Notes: generated from the letters alone by a model not told the origin. DNA of 64,000 nt from Leptobrachium leishanense (GCA_009667805.1 CM019069.1:54998422-55062421); one strand, 5' to 3'. Positions 36,774-50,760 are shown, numbered from the stretch's first letter. Numbers and translations are program-made.

Positions 36774-37524
36774 AACCTTCACTCTAATGTTCCTGTGTCT
36801 TTGTGACTATTTATGCTTTGAGTCACCATCATATTTCCCAAAAGCATACAGAGGGGTAAACTCCTGTACTTCACTCAGCCCAGGTGCACCAGGTCCTTAG
36901 CTGTGAGCCAGAACTATCCGCAGAACACAAGGAGGACCAGTCACACCAAGCCGAGTATGAAAAACATCAAGCCTTATTGAAAATTGCACAATGTTTCGGT
37001 TCTATCGCAAGCATTTGTCCTTGACAAAGGTCCTGAGAGAGGACTGAAATGTTGCACAGTTTTCAAAAAGCTCCCTCATTCTGTAGTCTTCCTGATGTGA
37101 CCAGTCCTTCTTGTGTTCTGTAGTTAGCATGAAGTTTTCAGGTGGTTCTTACCTCATCTTACCCCTCCTAAAAACACTCTCATTACTGTCTCCTGCATTT
37201 ACATACTTGACCTTGCCTCCACATTACCTTCTATAGTCCTAGCTTTTGAAAAGTGGTTGTTACCCATGGTATTACCAATGTTGTTCCTGCTTGTGTGTAG
37301 TTTCTACAGCAAACGGAGCTCCAGCCTACAAATTCCCGTTAATAATATATTATAATCCAAGAGGAGAATTAAACTGATATGAATTCTAGACACTAGACAC
37401 CTCGGGTATGTACTGGCTAATCTCTGTAGCATCCAACTGTTTTCACTGACTGATAATGCTTTGACAGCTCTTAATAATGACAATCATGATGACCTTTTTT
37501 TCATGGTTTGATAGTAGCAGTTAG
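36774..37524. other. Unassigned region
   Basis: No gene was recognised. A CCGAAAC-like hairpin relic lies at 37,019-37,056. Confidence 0.4.
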
Positions 37525-38840
37525 CAGTGGCGTAGCGTGGGGGGGGGGGCTGGGGGGCCGTGGCCCCGGGCACAGTTTTCTTAGGGCGCATAATTTCAAA
37601 AGAAATTTGTGCCCCTAAAAGTTGAGGCCCGGACTGGCCCGCCGGGCCCTCGGGCGCCGCCCAAGGGCCCCCGGGTTGAGGGGGCCCAGATGCCGGGCAG
37701 CGGGAGTGCCTGCCCGGTCCTGAACAGTGAGTCCGTCCGTGTTGAAGGGGAGGCGGCTGCGTGCAGGCGCAGGTCACGTAGTCCAGCTAATCAGGTGGTA
37801 CTGAGTCTCTGTACCACCTGACTGGCCGGACCGCGTGACCTGCGCACGCACGCAGCCGCCTCCCCTTCAACACGGACGGACTCACACGCTGTTCAGGTCC
37901 GGGCAGGCACTCCCGCTGCCCGGCATCTGGGCCCCAACCCCTGCTGGATCCGGAGGTGGGGCAATATCCATGTATGAGCTGGCTGCCGCTGGGGCAATAT
38001 CCAGGTGAGAGCTGGGGCAAATCCATGTGTGAGCTGGGGGGGCAAATCCATGTGTGAGCTGGGGGGGCAAATCCATGTGTGAGCTGGGGGGGCAAATCCA
38101 TGTGAGAGCTGGGGGGCAAATCCATGTGAGAGCTGGGGCAAATCCATGTGAGAGCTGGGGCAAATCCATGTGTGAGCCCGGGCAAATCCATGTGAGCCCG
38201 GGCAAATCCATGTGAGAGCTGGGGCAAATCCATGTGTGAGCTGGGGCATATCCATGTGAGAGCTGGGGCATATCCATGTGTGAGCTGGGGCATATCCATG
38301 AGCTGGGGCATATCCATGTGTGAGCTGGGGCATTATCCATGAGCTGGGGCAAATCCATGTGTGAGCTGGGGCAAATCCATGTGTGAGCTGGGGCAAATCC
38401 ATGTGTGAGCTGGGGCAATATCCATGAGCTGGGGCAATATCCATGAGCTGGGGCAAATCCATGTGTGAGCTGGGGCAAATCCATGTGTGAGCTGGGGCAA
38501 TATCCATGAGCTGGGGCAAATCCATGTGTGAGCTGGGGCATATCCATGTGTGAGCTGGGGCAATATCCATGTGTGAGCTGGGGCAAATCCATGTGAGAGC
38601 TGGCTGGGGCAGTATATCCATGTGCGAGCTGGCTGGGGCAGTATATCCATGTGTGAGCTGGGGCAATATCCATGTGTGAACTCGGGCAATATTCATGTGT
38701 TGAGCTGGGGCAATATCCATGTGTGAGCTGGGGCAATAACCATGTGTGAGCTGGGGCAATATCGATAACGTGTCCACAGGTTGGGGGGGCGCACAATTCT
38801 TGGCTGGCCCCGGGCGCTGACAACCCACGCTACGCCACTG
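37525..38840. mobile_element. hAT element carrying GC palindrome and 25-bp minisatellite (cargo, copy 4)
   Basis: Ends CAGTGGCGTAGCGTGG and its exact inverse (38825-38840) are flanked by GCAGTTAG and GCAGTTAT, a 7/8 match to an 8-bp duplication. From about 37,680 to 37,935 there is a GC-rich palindrome with arms around GGAGGCGGCTGCGTGC. From 37,955 to 38,770 there are about 35 tandem units of roughly 25 bp reading GGGGCAAATCCATGTGTGAGCT, with variants containing ATATCC. Long open frames here are repeat artefacts. Confidence 0.88.
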
Positions 38841-41766
38841 GCAGTTATTAGCGATGGTATGATTCCATGACACACGGGCTGATTTGGCATTACAGACTGG
38901 AGGGTTTTCTTCACCCTGAAAGTTGCCAGTCACCCGCAGTGGAATAGCCTTCCAGGATTTAGGTCAGGAATGCACAGCTCGGTGCATTGCCAAACAGCAA
39001 CTGTCTCTCAATGCATGCAGAAGCTTTGAGAAGCATAAGTTTGACTGGACACTTGAAGGAACATCCGACCCCCGTCACCGTAAACTGGGGAAAGTCACTA
39101 AGGATTTTTAATATCCTCTCCTGTTTCTTAAGTATCACTTAAGGAGTGTAAACCTTAACATTGTGGCATTAATTTGCTGTCTATTGTGTTTTATATAACT
39201 CATATACCATTCTTATTCCAAGCCTGTTCAGATAACACAATCATAAATAATGCATGGTGTGTTATGATATCTTTATGCTCCCTTCTTCAAATCATCATGG
39301 GTTCTAATTCTGTTAATACAGTGATAAACCTGCAAACAACCAATGACTTGATTGAGGCACAATCTGAGAGACACATGATATGATTTGGTATCTAGTCTTA
39401 CAGCGAGTATACCCACACAATAACACAACTGAATAATAATCACAGATGGGTCAAAGCTATAATTAATGGAACAGACCTGACCAGCTGCAGCTTGATTTCT
39501 CCAGCACATATCACATTTTAGCACATTTTACTGTCAGCTAAACTGGAATTTCATCAATTTGAAACATTTGCATTCCAGTAACCAAGTTAATACTGAAATA
39601 ATAATGCTAATAATGTATTTATTAGAGCATCCACTGTGTGGAAATATGATGACTTCATGTTTTCCGCAGTTTGATAAAGTAGTTTATATTGTTGTGAAGT
39701 TTAAAATTAATTACTGATTTTTTTCCCCTACTTTTTTCTTTTTGTAGCCCAATGTGTCTGTGCAACCACTCATTAAAAGAAATATAAAAGATGAATAATA
39801 TTATGAACGTGTTACTTCTAAAAATGTTGCTAAAAATCACTTTTAAAAAAAAATATTGTTTGCTTTTGTTCTTAATTCCATTTTCAACCTTAAAGAGCCC
39901 AGTAGGTTGTGAATATTTGTCTTCATTTCAGGTGTATCTTTACCTTTGTACTTGATATCAATGGGCAGGAGAATTTGGAGAGCCTAGAGTAGAACCAAGC
40001 CTAAATCCGCTTATGGTAACCCAAGATCCAAGAGGAGAATTAACTGATATTGGCGGCAAGTAAAGCTTTGTATGTTTTGCCTCTAGAAACATTAGTCAAT
40101 TAAATTATATTTTCTTAAATGGTTGCACACAGGGTGTCCTCAGGGCCATGTAAAGCCATAGCTCAGCACTTTCTAAAGATAAATGATATGATAGCACACA
40201 GCTCTTGGCCAGTCTTTAAGCTTGACAAGGAAGGTCAACGTAGAGATTATTGCTTCCCATACTCATGACTGGTAATTCCTCTAATAATGAGAAACTCTGC
40301 TTAATGAGAAACACTCATGCATTTCAAATGGAGCAGCTCGGAGCTCACCATACATAGGAGAGATATAAAATGTAACAGTGTGAAAATTGCTTTGTGCTTG
40401 GACATGTGTCTTTGTCAGGTCTGCATCGCTCCTACAAATGTGACCTATTCTCTTATATGTGAAAATGCTGCATATAGCATGTTGTGGTCGAATAGTACAC
40501 ATGTCCAGCATGCGACTAAATGAGGTTATAATCAGTCTGGAACCAACAAATTATATCATTAAGGCATTATAAGACAAGTGCAAATCTTGCATAAAAATAC
40601 CAAATTGGCAAACAAAGGAGTTCTAAGTTTGTATTGCAGTAGGCATAGTAATCTCTTAGCGCTAAGGACAACTAAATGTATGAGAATACCTTTAAACCCA
40701 TAGGGCTTTATTCCTACCCTGCTGTGATACATAATAAAGACTAACTTCAGCCGTTAACTTGGCGATACACACCTTGCCAAAACGACTTGGCATTAGTCGC
40801 TCCTTACTGTACATTAACAGCTTCTATATTTTGTACAGGAATCTTTAATAATGGTTCAGCAAGAGAACCGCAAGCTATTTCGTGATTGCCAAGTAAACTG
40901 GCTCTCAGAATCTGGTGTTAACTGATTAAATGCAAAATTACTTATATTATAATTACCCCTGAAGTGAACCTGCGGTACAGAAGGCAGCATTATCCACCGT
41001 CTCCTGTTGCTGAAAGTTGTGGAACACTGGAATAAATAGTTCCCAGTGTCCTTCTGTGCCTTCAGCTCGGCCTTGCGTACTTGTGCTTTTGCTGGGTTGT
41101 GTTTGGCTCGTATGGACTCAAGGAGCTGATACCAGCCGGTATCTTGTAGCAGCTCCCAAATATTCCAACTCGAGCCATTTATACAGTGATTGCATTGGAA
41201 TAGAGTCGATAGCAAGTGGCTACTGAGTGCGTCCGTAGTGACCCCTCCTCCCAGTGTCCGTCATAGCATTATGATGGCCCGATTGGGAGGGCCTCACAGT
41301 GTAACATCCGTACTAATATCATGTTACAATGGACGTGCAGTTTTCCTCCCCGTCGAAACGCTCCAGCGGACGTTGGATGGGTCTACATAGCGTGACATTC
41401 CATAGGAAGCTCGCGTTTTGTAGGGCTGAGTGCACTAACCGTCATTCAGCGAGGTGGTCACACCGACGTCCGAGCAGAAAGAACTTCCGTTCTCACGTTC
41501 ATGTGACCCCGGCCTAAGGGATATCAACTCACGCCATTATTTTCCCTTAGTTGCTCCCTGTTTTCAACAAGATCAGAATAGGACCGTAGTCAGAAAAGAC
41601 TATGAATGTCATCAATATTCTGGTAAAATACTTTAAATATGAATATTTACTAAATGAACTACAGTTATTTGATTACACTGGTTATTTGAGGCTAAAATTT
41701 ATGATTTCCATGCAATTTTCTACAACACGTACAGTTTATGGAATAACCTTTGTAGTGATTTATTAA
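38841..41766. other. Unassigned region
   Basis: No host gene or clear element was recognised. The end of a GTGACCCCGGCC-TAA type MITE may lie at 41,513. Open frames are short and show no domains. Confidence 0.4.
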
Positions 41767-42789
41767 CCCCTTCACTGTGGAGGACGCGCTCAGCGCGTCC
41801 ACCCGCAGGTAACGTTCCTTGCGGAGGACGCGCTGAGCGCGTCCTCCCTTTGGGGCCAGCGATCGGCCGGGTTCCGGCCGATCGCTGTGCCCCCCGGTGC
41901 GGGCTGACATCCTCGATGTCAGCCCAGCACCCGGAACCGCCGCCGGGCTAATTAGATGTCATCGCGGTGGCGCGATGACATCTAATTCAGGCGCCCCCCC
42001 GCATGTGCGGAGGAGGCGCCTGAAAGGGAGGGGGGGAGGTCCTTCGGACCTCTCTCCATCCCGATCGCCGGTGTTGCGGGGGTTAATCCAGGCACCATTT
42101 GGAAGGGCACAGCCTGCCCTTCCTAACGGTACCTGGAATTAACCCCATGGGGGCCGGATCACGAATCGGCGCCGAAAAGCGCCGGTTTGTGATCCTTTCC
42201 CGGAGCTGGCCGACATCTTGGATGTCGGCCAAGCTTCCGGGAATGCCCCCTGAGGACTGGCGTCATCGTGCATAGCACGATGACGCCAGTCCTGGAGTTA
42301 ACCCCTAACTGCCACCAATGGTGGAGATAGGGGATTCCATTGAACCCCCTATCTCCCGATCGGTGGCAGTTAGGGGTTAATGTTTGATATTGTTGGATCG
42401 GCCAGAGCATGGCCGTACCAACGATACCAAACATGAGTATGAAAAGTTTTTTAAAAAAAATAAAAAATAAAAATAAAAATATTTTAAAAAAAATTGTAAA
42501 AAAAAATGTAGCGAGACCCCATCTCTAATTTTTTTAACAAGCGCACCCCATACAAAATATAACCGCAATTGCTCGCATGTTAAAATGTGAAAAAAAAGCA
42601 CTTTAGACGTTGTAAATTATTGAAAATTCATATTTTATTGCAGGACATGACGTATACATATAATAATGACATATTATAAGTCTGGGTCATATATTAAAAT
42701 AAGCCTTCAAAACACGTTTAAACATGATGAGCAAAATCGGTAAAAATGACCTCAGCACAGAGGCGGGAAAAGCCTCAGCAGCGAAAGGG
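41767..42789. mobile_element. piggyBac-like serial-hairpin element, copy 2
   Basis: It is flanked by TTAA (41763-41766 and 42790-42793) with ends CCCCTTCACTGTGG and (inverted) CCCTTTCGCTGCTGAGG. It is collinear with the copy at 9.7 kb but 200 bp shorter, mostly lost in the A/T-rich right half. The same succession of hairpins is present, including 41857-41887 and 42298-42380. No coding capacity. Confidence 0.82.
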
Positions 42790-43490
42790 TTAAACTGAAA
42801 TATCTACGGACTTTACCGTTGGGGTAAAAATAGCCAGTTTGAAAAAAGTTACCAGAGTTAGTTCTTTTTGCGTGGGAGGAGTTACTATTTTTTAAACATA
42901 AAAATCTAAATTCATTGGTCCATCGCTAACAACTCGGAGTTCAGGTAATAATATTGCCGTTGCATGGGATAATCAAACAGTTAAACTGAGACTTGTCTGA
43001 TGGAAAACAAAAAAAATAGTAAGAGGATTATTATTGTGTTTTATTTTGTAAATTTTAGTGAAATGAGGATAGGAGGTATGACCTGGACCTGTGAGCCAAT
43101 GCATCTGTTTTTAAGGTCACTGGAGACTGCACCTGTCAGGGTAACCAATGTAATTATAGGAATTTTTTTCCCCCTTCTTTCTACAAAAACTACACTGAAA
43201 AGACAAAATATAACAGGGCTGTGTGAGGTGCCAGGCTAGCAAAAAGCCAGATGGCTGTGCTTGGACAGCTGCAAATATATTGAGCTGCCTGGTAGGAACA
43301 TGAACAGCAAGTCCTAAGAAACAAACCAATTGATTTTACAGTTTGCCTGCAGTGCACATCTTTACTCTCCTAACAATTTGTACTTTTGCTTAAAAAAAGA
43401 TCTATGGGGAGAAAAAAATTATTTTGCTTATCCCAGCAGAATATTTTAAATCACACTTACAATCAGCTGTTATGCTACATAATGCAATCT

Positions 43491-43870
43491 ATTATTATTA
43501 ATGTCATCATTTAAATAGCGCCAACAGTTTCCTCAGCGCATTTCAATAACCAAAGGGAACAAAATACAGATAAACGGACATAGGATGGAAACACTAGGGG
43601 CCACATTACATTCTTGGTGCTAACGTTAGCGCTCACCTGCGTGAGCATCCTGTACTGTTTGTCAAATGTTGTTCAATGTATTGTAACCCTGTCTATACTG
43701 TGCCTATTGTACAGCGCTGCGGAATATGCTGGCGCTTTATAAATAAAGAATAATAATAATAATAATTAACATTAGCCCTGGTGGCGCTAACGCAGGCCAC
43801 CCATATTACAATCCAAACGCTAACGGGTTAAAAAACCCGTTTTCAAACGTACTGTTCCGGCGGCTGCTCT
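43491..43870. repeat. Nested LINE tails inside a GGGCCACATTAC-type element
   Basis: GGGGCCACATTACATTC at 43,592 matches the terminus seen at 17.87 kb. It is interrupted by an L2/CR1-type LINE 3' tail at about 43,645-43,770 (GCGCTGCGGAATATGCTGGC followed by an AAT repeat). A second, minus-strand LINE tail fragment (TAGCGCCAACAGTTTCC) lies at 43,520-43,560. Confidence 0.6.
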
Positions 43871-45165
43871 GCGCTGTGATCGGCGGCTTGTTTGCTTTGT
43901 TCAGTATGTTTTTTTTTTTCGGTGGGTTTTCGGCGGGATTGCGGCAGGTTTGTGGCGGATTTTCCCGGAACTCCGGGCACTCTGCGGGGCTTGCTGAATA
44001 CACCGCAGGGTGGGGAACTTTGGGGAATCAAAGTACAGGGAAGCGCAGGGAACAAGAGAATAACTCTGAATAGCCTCTCAAGTGTTCAGTGCCCTGTCTT
44101 GGTTTCCACAGTGCCTGAGAGTGCGCTTCTATTTGTGTTCTTCTGTGAACCAATTTTGGCTTCTTCAGACTATTCTGATCTGATCTCTGGATATCCCTTT
44201 TGACTTCTGGTTTGTATCAGTACCCTGTTTGGCTCCCAAAAGCTGCTGTGGAGTTATTTTTCGATTTGCAAAATCACTCAACACATAGGTATAACAGCTG
44301 ATGCAAGATTCTTATTTTTCAGAGCGCTCAATGACACTTCATTCAGAATAGAGACATTTGCCTGAGTAATATTATCTGTGCAAAGAGAAAGTTCCAGTAA
44401 CAAAAAAATGCATATGTCGAAGAATAATGTATAATTTCATAGGGGAAAAAAACATTTGAAGTTTGCATTGTGCGACGGGACACAAGTAGTGGTGATTACT
44501 AATGTGTATATTTAGGCTGTTATTGTTCAATTTCCCTTTTTTGTAATATATATTGGTATTCCAACCCACATCTGGAAGGTGGCCGGGAGCTGCATGGAAG
44601 AGGTCCAGTGCGGGAATTATCCCAGCCAAGGTAATTGCTTCACCTGCAGCTCATAATTGACATTAGTGGCTGCTAAATAGTCAGCCAGCTAGCAAGGGAG
44701 ACCCATTTGTATGGAGATTTTGTATGCTGTGTGCACTGAAGGAATTGCGATTGTTGCAAAGTATTTTTTTGGAAAGATGCTAAGCTGCCCAAAGATAGTC
44801 AGGGCTACAATAATATTGTATAGTTGGTACTCACACATAGCAAGCTTTTTGGCTTTTGTTTTCACTGATATTCAGCGATAAAGGATCACACATTTTTAAA
44901 TCATTTACTGCTGCCTAAAGGATTCCATGTTTTAAGACCATATGGTATGAGCCTAGGTCAAGGGAAATGTGTGGAAAGGGGGGAAATGTGGATATTAGGC
45001 ATGTAGATTTACACTGGATGTCTTTAAAATATATGTAATGTGCCAATGGACTTGAATAATATGTTGTGTAAGTGCAACTCAAAAATTCACTAACCTTTAT
45101 GAACATCTTGATGGATTTGGGCTCTTCTCCCGTAGACCTGGAGCCCGCATCTTTTGCCTCAAGAT
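43871..45165. other. Unassigned region
   Basis: GC-rich text at 43,870-44,050 gives overlapping open frames on both strands, without domains. No gene was recognised. Confidence 0.4.
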
Positions 45166-45760
45166 CAGGGCCGGATTTACCATTAGGCAGAGTAGGCATG
45201 TGCCTACAGGCGCCTGCCACAAGGGGGCACCTTATTCTGTGTAATTTTTTTATTTATTTTTTTGCAATAATTTAGACCACTGTATCTCTGGAGCCCTAAG
45301 GGCTAGAGGGACATATGAGGTATCATTGGAAAGGTTTGTATAGCCTTTCAAGTGATACAAAATATAACCAGGTTAGATTTATGTAACGGTGTGATGTTTA
45401 GACAGATTCCCTGTCTGTCTGAGAGGTTTCCAGGTTGGGAGTGGTTCTTATGGCACTCCCCTCTTCCCTGCTGCAGTGCATGCTGGAGGAGGAAGCTGTA
45501 CCAGTAACCAGGAAGAACACAGACTTCTGATCTGTAGCAGAGAGCAGTCTGTAGCAGAGAGCAGTCAGCAGGGAAGCATTTAGGCACAGAGTATATGCTG
45601 GAAACCTGTCCTGTTATTATAGCACAGACAATAATCTGATTCTGTACAGAACCCTTCTGAGAACTGTCTGAGTGAGTAATAAACCTTCCCTGGTTAATCG
45701 TGACATCTGGCCTGTGTGTAAGTTACTGGACAATACTCACAGAAATACATACAACACCTA
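45166..45760. repeat. hAT-like terminus followed by possible LTR fragment
   Basis: CAGGGCCGGATTTACC at 45,166 resembles a hAT end, but no partner was found. At 45,395-45,720 the text has a possible poly-A signal (AATAAA near 45,678) and an 18-bp tandem duplication (CTGTAGCAGAGAGCAGT near 45,533), as in a solo LTR. Boundaries are uncertain. Confidence 0.35.
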
Positions 45761-46974
45761 ATTGCATGCCCACACCTTTGCTACATCTTTGCTACAAAGC
45801 CACAGTGTGGCATAGCATTGGTTTTAGGATTCTGTGTAATAACAGACCAAGGATGCATAAAAGTGACACAGATGCCATTTGCATATCCTACCCAGAATTC
45901 CTTGCTGCATATGTGGAATGTGGCACAGGAGCTCTGGGATGCAATTCTTTGAATTGCTGTGATGTCTGTGCAAGTGGCTTCTGCAGTAATAATCATAACT
46001 AATTATAGCGTGGAGGGTTTTTATCTCACTTTTTGTCCTCAGCCACAACCCTTGTATGTATGTGTATGTATGTATGTATGTATGTATGTATATATATATA
46101 TATATATTATTTTGTTTTCCTGTTGACACATTTTAGAGAGCGTGCCCCTTTATTTTTCTTGAATGTTGCAGAGTACTGCAATCTCTTTGTATGTGGATTT
46201 ATTCCAGTATAATATACTGTGTAGTATTCCAATCAACTTAAGAAATGATAGCTTAGTTAACATATTCTAGATCTCTTTATAAATATTTAATAAAATTACA
46301 TTTATTGGAGTAGCTTACATGTGCCAAAGTCCATAATTAATTTTGCCTGAATGATAAACATATTTATGAAACGCTTGACGAGACAGTACACCTGTCGCCA
46401 TTTGGATCTTCCTTAAGGATATGATGTATGAATCACTGAAGCGTGTTGAGAAGCATATTTCTTTTTAAATATAAATGTGTGATATTTGGCAACATAGTTT
46501 GGTTTTCAGGAAATTACAAAATGATGCGAACACAATGCCAAAAATGTAGTAATGACTTACAATGAAAGGTCAACTGCCCACAATGTAATTATAGCTGATA
46601 AACCCCTTCATTACCAAGTAATTTTTAAAAAATTCCCTGCCAGGAAATAGTGGATTTTTGGAAAATCATTTTTAATTATTTATACAGTAAGACATATTTG
46701 GCAATATTCCCAGTGTATTTCTTACTGTTATAACCTATTTGGCAGGTGGATGTTGCCATCTACTGGCCAAATAGAGTTACTTTGTGAAAGGATTTTACCA
46801 GGAAGGATACATTGAGATTTCTCTCGTTTTCAAGTATGTCCTGGGTGGCGAGTATGTACCGTTAGGTGTCTTGCCAAGGTCACTTACTGGAGAGGTTGCT
46901 TGCTGGGATCGAACTTAAGGGAGAACTACATCTAAATGGAGCCTGTGTCTCTGTGTCGGCTGGGGAATGGCCGA
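45761..46974. other. Unassigned region with (GTAT)n microsatellite
   Basis: A (GTAT)n/(TA)n microsatellite lies at 46,054-46,108. The rest is A/T-rich with no gene recognised. Confidence 0.5.
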
Positions 46975-47890
46975 TATTATTATTATTATTTATGATTTAT
47001 TAAGCGCCAACAAATTCTGCAGCACTGTACAAAGGTGCAATGGGTAACGACAGGACAATTTTACAATACATAAAGGAGACAGGTTAGTATTCCAACAGAT
47101 ACAGGGGGACATGAGGGCCCTATTCCCGTGGGAATTTACAATCTAGATGAATGAGGGGTGAGAAACAGGAGGGGGGGACTGCAGTGATGAGATGTTAATG
47201 CAGAGAGAGGTGCCGACTGTTTTTGGGTCGGTCGGATGTCTTGTTACGGAGTCAGGTGGTAGGCTTCCCTAAACAAAAGGGTCTTTAGGTATGGTTTAAA
47301 TGAAGCCAGATTTGGGGACAGTCTGATATTACGAGGAAGCGCGTTCCATAGGGTCAGCGCCGCACGAGAAAATTCCTGCAATCTGGCATGGTAATGATAG
47401 AGGATGCCAGACGCAAGTCATTGTTGGATCTTAGAGGGCGGGCTGGGGTGTATTTGGTGATTAGTGAGGACAGGTAGTGAGGGGCGGTGTTAGTGAGGAC
47501 AGGTAGTGAGGAGCGGCGTTAGTGAGGACAGGTAGTGAGGAGCGGCGTTAATGAGGACAGGTAGTAAGGAGCGGCGTTAGTGAGGGTTTTGTAGGTCAGG
47601 GTGAGCAGTTTGAATTTGGTTCTGCTGTGGATGGGGAGCCAGTGTAGGGATTCAGAGAGGAGCAGCAGAGACAGATCGGCGGCTGAGATGGATAAGCTGG
47701 GCTGATGTGTTAAGAATGGACTGCAAGGGGGAGAGGCTAGAGATAGGAAGGCCAGTCTGGAGGTTGTTGCAGTAGTCCAGGCGGGAGATAACAAGAGAGT
47801 GGATAAGTTGCTTGGTGGTGTTAACAATCGAATTGTAAGAAATTTGGGGATGTTGTGGAGGTGATTGCAGCAAGATGCTGAGAGTGATTG
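46975..47890 (-). mobile_element. L2/CR1-type LINE, 3' part
   Basis: On the minus strand the RT C-terminal region is readable in pieces ([45 protein letters not shown]-like text near 47,340), ending in a 3' tail with GCGCTTAATAAA-like text and an ATT/AAT repeat at 46,975. It is related to the LINE at 61.5 kb but more diverged. The coding part is expanded by a 29-bp minisatellite at 47,460-47,585. Confidence 0.82.
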
Positions 47891-48631
47891 GATGCAGGGG
47901 AGATTCCCCTGTTGATTGTAAACTGTCTCAGCACCTTGGGTAATATGCCCACAGGGCTAAAAGTTTGGAGGAATCTTATGAAGCCCAAAAGCAAACTAAA
48001 TTTGTTTGCAACAAGCTAATTTATTTTACAATCAAACAAAATGACCCAGATCCGTGTTAACACATTCTCTGGCTGCTGTGCCTACGATCTCTGATCGGGT
48101 ATACACGATCACGGTACAGAAGGCAAGGTAGGCATTCAATGGACAGGTTGTATTATTATTATTTTATCATGACTCTACCTCTGTATGCCCGGCAGCGGTA
48201 TCCCCACTGCTCGCTGGCCGGCCACCGGTTAGTGCGAAACAGCCAGCAATCGTGGACGTGGGTCAATGACACAGACAGGGTGCGGCATGATGTTGCAATG
48301 CAATGACACAACGCCCACCAGATTTAAAATCCAAACGGTGAGTTTTGCTCACTGCCCTTTCGTGGTTTAACCCTATCAGTGCGTTTCCTGTTCAAAGTAT
48401 TCTGGTATACCATATATAGACTGTGGCTTTGTTTCCTGACTACTCTCTTGTGTTAACCCTTGCTCTCCTTGGTTTTCTTTTGTGTCTCCTGGGTCTGTCT
48501 GATTATCTGTTCTGGTTCTGACTCCTAGCTTTGTATCTATGACTGCCCATTCTGTTACTGACCCCTGGCTTTGTATGATTATCTGCTCTGGTTCATAACT
48601 TCGGCTTGTTTTGACTTTGTTTATTCTGTGT
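47891..48631. other. Unassigned region, possibly LTR-derived
   Basis: The stretch 48,375-48,631 is interrupted by the TGTCGG element and continues at 50,757. Its repetitive CTCTGGTTCTGAC-like wording is like retroelement LTRs, but no boundaries were found. Confidence 0.35.
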
Positions 48632-50756
48632 TGTCGGATATAATCTCTGCACATGAATACAACACGTTTATATATATATATTGGATTTATCAGCCAAGCC
48701 TCCAATATGTCTATATTGGACTTACTGGACCTACCTCGGCAGTTGCCTCCAATATATCAGGGATTATTATTTCATAAGAAATTTATACGAGACACAAATA
48801 TCAATCGTTTATATCTCTTAGAAATTATCCTGAATTCTTTTAAATTGTCTGTGTTTTGCTTTAAAAAATACAATAATCAATAATCGGATAAAAATATATA
48901 TATATTTATTACGTATACAAAAAAGTTTCAAATCTCCTATCATGAACAACAATTTATAAACCACAATCCATCAGCATATAAAAACTAGCTTCACAATATA
49001 TGTATCTCCGGTTAGTAACTGCATATATGATTAATATCATTTACCTTATCAGTTAGTAACTAATACACAAATGGTTAATAAACATTTCTGCTTAATACAA
49101 CATGCATTTCCCAGCAAACAATGTTTAACCAGCCAGCTCTTATAGATATATATATATCTCTATGCTACATGGATCAACAAAAGATGAGCTAATTTAATAA
49201 TAAAAAACTTATTTAGTGAATCCTCCCCTAATCTCGAGAATTAAACTTCTAATCTTTTGCTTTTTTATTTTGTAGTTATATAATTCCTTGCTTATTAATT
49301 TTAATCACAGTAATTTCCAAATTCAATATATATATTGGTATCAATCTTACAACATTTCTTTAGGAATAAATCCTTATATCCACTTCTTCATATTTCCATC
49401 TGCAGATTAGAAATACTTAGAGTTTGGATTTAACCGTATCCGAGAAGTCTCAGTCTACGTTGCAAGAATCTCTACAAATATATTTTTACATTAATTCCTT
49501 ATTTCATACATTACCTGTCCAATTTGGATGTTTAAGTCTGCCTTGGAATTCCTGATGTAGTAATTTTTGGAATGTGTGAAAATTATCGATATCAGATAAT
49601 CAATGCATGTGAGTTAGAGAGTTGGTGAGAGTCAGAAATTTAGTGAGAATCTTGATTGCCTCATGTCTTGGGACCTGCCTGCATCGTGGTGTGAGTCTGA
49701 GTGTTGGAATCTTGGACTCTCAGAGGGTCATGTCTAATGCATTGCAGTGTGAGTCTCTGAATGCTGGAATCTCCGACTCTCAGTGTCATATGTAATGGAC
49801 GTCTGAATGCATTGCGATGTGAGTCTGTCTGCTGGAATCTCCGACTGACTTACAAAGAACCTTGCCGCTTATTATAGCCAATTTGACGTCACGGTTAATT
49901 AATGATAATATAAATCATTATATTTACTATCCTCTAGAGGGCAGTATTGCACTTCTTAAATTAATTCCACCATTTCTTTTTAATTCTTATCTCGGGTCAA
50001 AAAGGTCAGACTGATTTAACAAAGACCTTCTCTTCCAACTAGACTGTCTGTCTCCATCTGTCATACCTGATTTATATTCCTACTCCCTTTTGAAATTACT
50101 ATAGAGTCCTTCTCTTACAACTAGACTGTCTCTGTCTCCATCTGTCATACCTGATTTATATTCCTACTCCCTTTTGAAATTACTATAGAGTCCTTCTCTT
50201 ACAACTAGACTGTCTCTGTCTCCATCTGTCATACCTGATTTATATTCCTACTCCCTTTTGAAATTACTATAGAGTCCTATCAACTATATTCTTTTCTGGT
50301 TAACTCAATTCTTTAGTAATTTTATTATTTGCCAATTATATACTTTCTACAATATTTTGGAGTATATATTTCATACTGTAATTATAATAAAATTTACCAT
50401 GATTATAAACCTATATTTTGTGAATATAAATCTATATTAGAGAAATTTTAACTCTTTTTCCTTTACCCAAAAGACAAAATCTCTTTTGTTTTAGAAACTT
50501 AAGACAGACCAATAAATTTAATTATGACACATCTTAGCACTTAAACCTTAGCCTTATCACACACCACATTCTAGGTTCCATTCATGTCTGGCACTTCTTA
50601 AAAAAAATATAAAAGACTTCACCCAGGAATGAACTCTGTAAAAAAAAAAATCTCGTTCATTTCTAAACTTAGAGAAATTAGAAAGAAAACTGTCTTTCAA
50701 AACAAAATGGCTACAAGCGTCCATTTTAAAATTCTCTTTGTGTAATATACCCGACA
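48632..50756 (+). mobile_element. 2.1-kb element with TGTCGG...CCGACA ends, copy A
   Basis: It starts TGTCGGATATAATC and ends ATATACCCGACA, flanked by GTGT on both sides (48628-48631 and 50757-50760). Copy B at 55.4-57.4 kb is its reverse complement with the same ends. The interior is A/T-rich and non-coding, with about three tandem units of some 60 bp (49,680-49,850) and three units of about 85 bp (50,020-50,280). It could be a solo LTR, or a non-autonomous DNA element of Ginger-like type (TGTNR ends, 4-bp duplication). Confidence 0.75.
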
Positions 50757-50760
50757 GTGT

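Noticed and set aside
37955..38770. CRISPR-like array
   Set aside because: Units are head-to-tail without unique spacers in a vertebrate transposon; it is a minisatellite.
37787..38933. Long overlapping open frames (up to 346 codons) rich in HGFAPAHTWICPS-type repeats
   Set aside because: They are translations of a 25-bp minisatellite that lacks stop codons in several frames; three frames are open at once and no start context or domain is present.
43806..44203. Overlapping open frames on both strands near 43.9-44.2 kb
   Set aside because: Produced by GC-rich sequence with CGGCGG words; no domain and no consistent frame.
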